DNA from: Serratia nevei
GTDB taxonomy: Bacteria > Pseudomonadota > Gammaproteobacteria > Enterobacterales > Enterobacteriaceae
Assembly (NCBI RefSeq): GCF_037948395.1
Contig: NZ_CP149940.1
Span: forward strand, 1,860,001-1,924,000
DNA length: 64,000 nt
Direction: 5' to 3'
Part shown: one piece after another, positions 60,804 to 64,000 of the stretch
Layout: each line of letters starts with the position of its first letter
How positions within the stretch are numbered: the stretch's first letter is position 1
Translations under genes and position numbers: made by a program
The notes under the pieces: generated by a model
What the model was told of the DNA's origin: nothing
The model's database searches: none
The model's input: only the letters and a program-made list of their open reading frames with translations

Positions 60804-61081
60804 CGGTGGCCCCCTTTCAACTCGCTGATAAGCGCCTTCACATCCTGCCGGTTCTCGGCATCGCTGCGCACCGCGTCAACCAGCTGCGCCAGCAGGGCGT
60901 TGGTGGTCGCCTGGCTGCGCGCTACCCGGCGGCGGTGGATTTCGCCCAGCGCCGCGGCGATAAGGCCGATCACCAGCCCGCCTGTCGCCAGCCATTCGCG
61001 CTGCGTCATCATGCCGATGCCCATCAGCACGGTGGAATAGGAGTAGATCACCCAGCTCCAGAGGCGGTCGATTACGTCCAT
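60800..61081 (-). CDS. Phage holin, probable pinholin
   Basis: A 93-residue protein with two membrane helices (WVIYSYSTVLMGIGMM and WLATGGLVIGLIAAALGEI) and a charged C-terminal tail. This matches a small holin next to a SAR endolysin, which typically makes pinholes and depolarises the membrane. I chose ATG 61081; GGAGA lies 10 bases upstream. A frame reaching 61333 lies within X and L and is not real. It overlaps X by ten bases. Confidence 0.82.
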   Translation of the reverse strand: MDVIDRLWSWVIYSYSTVLMGIGMMTQREWLATGGLVIGLIAAALGEIHRRRVARSQATTNALLAQLVDAVRSDAENRQDVKALISELKGGHR

Positions 61082-61272
61082 AGCTGCACCGTCTCCTGTT
61101 GGGTTGAACGTTCGATTTCCGGCAGCTCGACCACCTGGCCGGCAGTCAAAAATATCTGTTCGGCGATCCCAGGATTGGCGGCCAACACGATTTCGGTCAC
61201 GCCTTGCGTGGTGCCGTAGTGTCGCTGGCACAGCAGATCCAGCGTGTCGCCCTGCATTGCTTGCACCTTCAC
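61072..61272 (-). CDS. X: P2 gpX-like tail protein (LysM-like)
   Basis: A 66-residue protein, like the 67-residue P2 X. VQAMQGDTLDLLCQRHYG and AANPGIAEQ-F-LTAGQVVELP show its LysM-like pattern. It starts with GTG 61272, supported by GGAGG 7 bases upstream, and its first base overlaps the stop of L. A longer frame to 61341 is in L. Confidence 0.9.
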   Translation of the reverse strand: MKVQAMQGDTLDLLCQRHYGTTQGVTEIVLAANPGIAEQIFLTAGQVVELPEIERSTQQETVQLWT

Positions 61273-61769
61273 TAAAATGCCTCCGCAAAATTGCGCACTT
61301 CGTCGCGAATATCGGCGATAGCCCAGCGGGCATCCCGCCACAGATCTGCCGCCTGCAGCGTCAACCCGGCGGCGCGTTTCTCGCCGGCGTCGCCGGTGGT
61401 GTCGACGTCGCGATAGTTTTCGATCAGCAGCGCGCGTGTGATGCTGAATACCGCGCGGCGGTAGCGGTGGATCTTCACGCTCACGTCGTTGATTTGGCGG
61501 GCTGGCACGGTCTCCAGCGACGTGAAGCCGGCCTTCAGTTGGCTCGCTTGCCAGCCCGTCAGTTGGTCGATCACATGGCCTGTCGCCTCAATCGCGGCCT
61601 GTTTTAAGCGGGTAGTGGTCACCGCGCCGGTGATGCGCATCTCAAGGCGCACGTCTTTGAGCGCAATCGCGGGCCAGAAGGGGCCGGCGGTGATGGTCTC
61701 GCCGCCATCGTCGGTATCTGGCACATCGTCAGCGGCGGGGGTGACGGTACGCCCGGCAACAAGGCTCAT
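61272..61769 (-). CDS. L: P2 gpL-like head completion protein
   Basis: A 165-residue head completion protein. FWPAIALKDVRLEMRITGAV and LINYRDVDTTGDAGEKR-like segments (residues 30-125) are typical of P2 L. It follows M by about 100 bases and overlaps X by one base. Confidence 0.92.
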   Translation of the reverse strand: MSLVAGRTVTPAADDVPDTDDGGETITAGPFWPAIALKDVRLEMRITGAVTTTRLKQAAIEATGHVIDQLTGWQASQLKAGFTSLETVPARQINDVSVKIHRYRRAVFSITRALLIENYRDVDTTGDAGEKRAAGLTLQAADLWRDARWAIADIRDEVRNFAEAF

Positions 61770-61872
61770 GGCCCAATCTCCTCAAAAGGTGGCGGTGAGC
61801 GGACGGGGAAAAGCACACGCGAAGCGCTGCAGATCTCCGCCCGCGCCGCCAGCGCACGGGGCGCAAGTCGTT

Positions 61873-62742
61873 TTATTCGGTGGCGTCCTGCTTGGTTTTC
61901 TTACCGGCGCCCTTGCCGGCGGGTTTTTTAGCGGCTGATGGCTTACGCGCGGTGCTGCTGCGCTGCCGGCGCTGGGTGGCCGGTACAGTCGTTTTTGATG
62001 CTGCTGCAGCGTCGGTCGTTGCCGCGGTGCCGGATGTGTCGGCATCGTTATCGCCTGCGCCGTCGGTAGTCTGGCTGGCCTTCTTGACCTGGCGTGCCAG
62101 GCTCTCGATCGCTTTTTTCACGCCGGCGTTGGCGTCCAGTTTCAGCGCCTGGCGCAGCAGTTCCAGCGCCTTCGCCTGGGCGGAATCATCGCCACCGCGC
62201 AAGGCAAAGCCGCGCACCTTGAACAGTTTGGCGAGCACGACGTCAGGCATATCCTTGCCATCGACGATTTGCGCGAGCTCGTCCAGCACCTGCAGGTGTG
62301 CGGTCAAATCGGTACTCTCGTCGGCCTTGACCTGTACAAGAATGGGATCGCAAAGCTCTTCCACGAGTGCCGTCGCGGCCGTGCGGCGGAACTGGTCAGG
62401 CATCGCGAGGTTGTGCTCGATGACATAGCGGCCGATACGCACCGCGAGCGGATAATCGCCGGCGTCAATCGCCCAGATCATCAGGGTGACGATGACCTCG
62501 TCCTGCCGGCCGCTGTTGCCGTCGAGCGTGCCTTCGATCCAGCCTTCATAGTGCGGAAGCAGCTGCTTTTTCATCTCCGCTTTCGCCTGGTCGGACTGCA
62601 CGCGTTTGAGTGCACTCTGATCCATGCGCAGGCGGTGAAGGATTTGTTCATGTGCGGTGCGGGCGGCTTCTGTGAACTCCTCGGTCTTACCGTGGCGTTC
62701 CGCCATCACGCGCTGAAAATGTCGTTGTGCCGGTGTCAGCAT
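61873..62742 (-). CDS. M: P2 gpM-like terminase small subunit
   Basis: A 289-residue terminase small subunit, with LTPAQRHFQRVMAERHGK at the start and VIVTLMIWAIDAGDYPLAVRIG near residue 87. P2 M is 247 residues. The extra length is a C-terminal low-complexity tail rich in Ala, Thr and Lys (from about residue 235, ending KKPAGKGAGKKTK). I chose ATG 62742; a longer frame to 62865 reads into N. Confidence 0.93.
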   Translation of the reverse strand: MLTPAQRHFQRVMAERHGKTEEFTEAARTAHEQILHRLRMDQSALKRVQSDQAKAEMKKQLLPHYEGWIEGTLDGNSGRQDEVIVTLMIWAIDAGDYPLAVRIGRYVIEHNLAMPDQFRRTAATALVEELCDPILVQVKADESTDLTAHLQVLDELAQIVDGKDMPDVVLAKLFKVRGFALRGGDDSAQAKALELLRQALKLDANAGVKKAIESLARQVKKASQTTDGAGDNDADTSGTAATTDAAAASKTTVPATQRRQRSSTARKPSAAKKPAGKGAGKKTKQDATE

Positions 62743-62785
62743 TGTCCTGTCCCCAAAGGGGGCGGGCAGGTGCCCGCCCGGGTGA

Positions 62786-63832
62786 TTAACCGCCGTTCTC
62801 AGGCTGCGCGAAGGTGATGCCGTCGATAAAGGCGACGTTGCCGTAGTCCTCGACCACGAAGTCATCGTTCGACGACTGGTAAGTCGCGACGCGGTTGTAC
62901 TCCGGCTCTTCCTTGATGCTGCGGCGCAGGCTCCCGCGCTGGTAGTACACCGACAGGTTTTTAAACGGCGTGATCAGGATGCCGTTCACCGGGAAGTACG
63001 GCGCGATGAAGGTCGGCATGTTCCCGACGCGCTCCTGCGCAACAATGAGCTGACCGGCCAACATTTCGGTGTTCGGGTTGGTCTGGCTCATGGCGTTGAT
63101 CGCCGGGAAATTGCTACTGGTCAGCAGGTCACCGGCCAGGATCACCACGTTATCCGGGTTACGCTTGTGCCATTCTTCCATCAGGCTGTTTTTGGCGTCA
63201 TAAACTGCTGACGTCAGGTTGCCGTAGGTGCCTTTGGCGATGATCTTGTTGTCGTCATCACGAGCCGTCACGGTCACACCGGAAATCATGCGGTGTGGGG
63301 CTTCTGTGCGAATTTTTTCCAGCCAGCCGATGCCGCAGTCCTGCAACAGCGGGTTAGCGGCGCGGTTGGATGGATCGGCATAGTTTGTGCCGTTGAAGCC
63401 GATCATGATGCGGTCAAGCGACATCTGGCGTGCCATTGCTTTGCTGATTAGAGGCTGGAAATCAGGCTGATGCGCCCAGATATCCAACTGCTCGTAACGC
63501 AGGCTGTAGTCATAGTTGACCTTGCGGCAGGTGTAGTTGAACGGCTCCATTTTGCTGTTATCGGCCGGGTTGCGGCGCGTGGTGGTGCTGTTGTTCACAC
63601 CGGCCAGCGGGGCGTTGCTGCCGATCAGTACTTTCTGGCCGATCTGTTGGGTCACGCCGAAGACGTTAATCTTGCTCAGGAAAGAGTCGCTTTCCTGCGC
63701 GGCGGCTTCCAGCTTCTGCTGCACCGTCGGATCGACAGCGAATTTTGCCGCGACGGCGGCCGGCGATACGCGGTTTAGCTGGGCCTGCCGGCTGATGTAC
63801 TGGTCGAACAGCTCGCGGGTAATGTTTTCCAT
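62786..63832 (-). CDS. N: P2 gpN-like major capsid protein
   Basis: A 348-residue capsid protein precursor. TRELFDQYISRQAQLNRVSP at the N terminus, NVFGVTQQIGQKVLIGSNAPLAG near residue 55 and the C-terminal VEDYGNVAFIDGI are typical of P2 N. It is cleaved during head maturation by the O protease. It is transcribed with O and M. Confidence 0.96.
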   Translation of the reverse strand: MENITRELFDQYISRQAQLNRVSPAAVAAKFAVDPTVQQKLEAAAQESDSFLSKINVFGVTQQIGQKVLIGSNAPLAGVNNSTTTRRNPADNSKMEPFNYTCRKVNYDYSLRYEQLDIWAHQPDFQPLISKAMARQMSLDRIMIGFNGTNYADPSNRAANPLLQDCGIGWLEKIRTEAPHRMISGVTVTARDDDNKIIAKGTYGNLTSAVYDAKNSLMEEWHKRNPDNVVILAGDLLTSSNFPAINAMSQTNPNTEMLAGQLIVAQERVGNMPTFIAPYFPVNGILITPFKNLSVYYQRGSLRRSIKEEPEYNRVATYQSSNDDFVVEDYGNVAFIDGITFAQPENGG

Positions 63833-63871
63833 GTTCGTTTCTCTTGTAGTGAATATCGGTCAGGCGCTGGC

Positions 63872-64000
63872 TTAGTAGTCAGCCAACTGCGCGTTACCAC
63901 CACCGCCGGCCGGCGGGCGACGGCTGAAGTTGCCGTCCGTGGTTTCAACCTTCTGCTGCATCGCAGCCAGGTCAGCGGTCAACTTCGCGATGGCCTGCGT
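63872..64000 (-). CDS. O: P2 gpO-like scaffold/protease, C-terminal end
   Basis: The last 42 residues of the capsid scaffold and maturation protease, ending KVETTDGNFSRRPPAGGGG-NAQLADY before TAA at 63872-63874. TDGNF-x-RPPA is the conserved end of P2 O. The rest of the gene lies beyond the window. Confidence 0.88.
   Translation of the reverse strand, partial: TQAIAKLTADLAAMQQKVETTDGNFSRRPPAGGGGNAQLADY

Noticed and set aside
61082..61333. N-terminal extension of the holin
   Set aside because: The extension is the antiframe of X and L coding sequence; ATG 61081 gives a normal holin.
1..64000. CRISPR arrays or insertion sequences
   Set aside because: No regularly spaced repeats and no transposase-like frames were seen in the window.

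Overview
The window is a chromosomal segment of Serratia, almost certainly Serratia marcescens. The protein at 8957-9757 matches the secreted Serratia endonuclease NucA residue for residue as I remember it. The gene order yecF, uvrY, uvrC, pgsA, glyW, cysT, leuZ is that of Enterobacterales. Base composition is GC-rich throughout, with a few AT-rich intergenic patches, the clearest at about 35600-35860.

Layout. (1) 1-4070: end of a chaperone/usher fimbrial operon (chaperone partly outside the window, usher, tip adhesin). (2) 4112-8907: soxR, divergent from a two-gene RND efflux operon, with a near-ideal SoxR promoter between them. (3) 8957-24594: mixed housekeeping and accessory genes: nucA with a LexA box, a TrkH/G potassium transporter, wrbA, small regulators, a DMT exporter, cycA, tRNA-Lys(CUU), a DedA-like protein, two MFS transporters, a LuxR-type solo regulator, a universal stress protein and an orphan HNH-like protein. 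(4) 24641-34919: a complete trans-4-hydroxy-L-proline catabolic cluster in two divergent arms: permease, epimerase, three-subunit D-hydroxyproline dehydrogenase, deaminase, 2-oxoglutarate-semialdehyde dehydrogenase, a pyrroline-2-carboxylate reductase-like enzyme and a PAS-AraC regulator. (5) 34967-37490: small lipoproteins, an orphan KilAC-domain ORF, glpM and yecF. (6) 38195-45023: uvrY-uvrC-pgsA and three tRNA genes. About 3.3 kb with four genes lies between glyW and cysT. (7) 45175-64000: the late half of a P2-like prophage lying against the 3' end of leuZ and running out of the window inside the scaffold gene O.

The prophage carries, from leuZ inwards: ogr, D, a plus-strand tail block FI-FII-E/E'-T-U, then on the minus strand (listed by rising coordinate) receptor-binding proteins, I, J, W, V, S, R, an Rz/Rz1 pair, a SAR endolysin, a holin, X, L, M, N and the end of O. 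Compared with P2, the FI-to-U block is inverted. It has a dyad matching the Ogr late-promoter box (TGT-N12-ACA) upstream of FI, and a bidirectional terminator separates it from the convergent receptor-binding module. That module combines a P2 H-like fibre, a LamG-like protein and an SGNH-hydrolase tail protein. E' is read by a -1 frameshift at T_TTT_TTG.

The points I would check first are the inverted tail block with its dyad, the compound receptor-binding module, the SoxR-controlled RND pump, the TfoX-like gene with an apparent in-frame internal deletion, and the split glyW/cysT-leuZ cluster.
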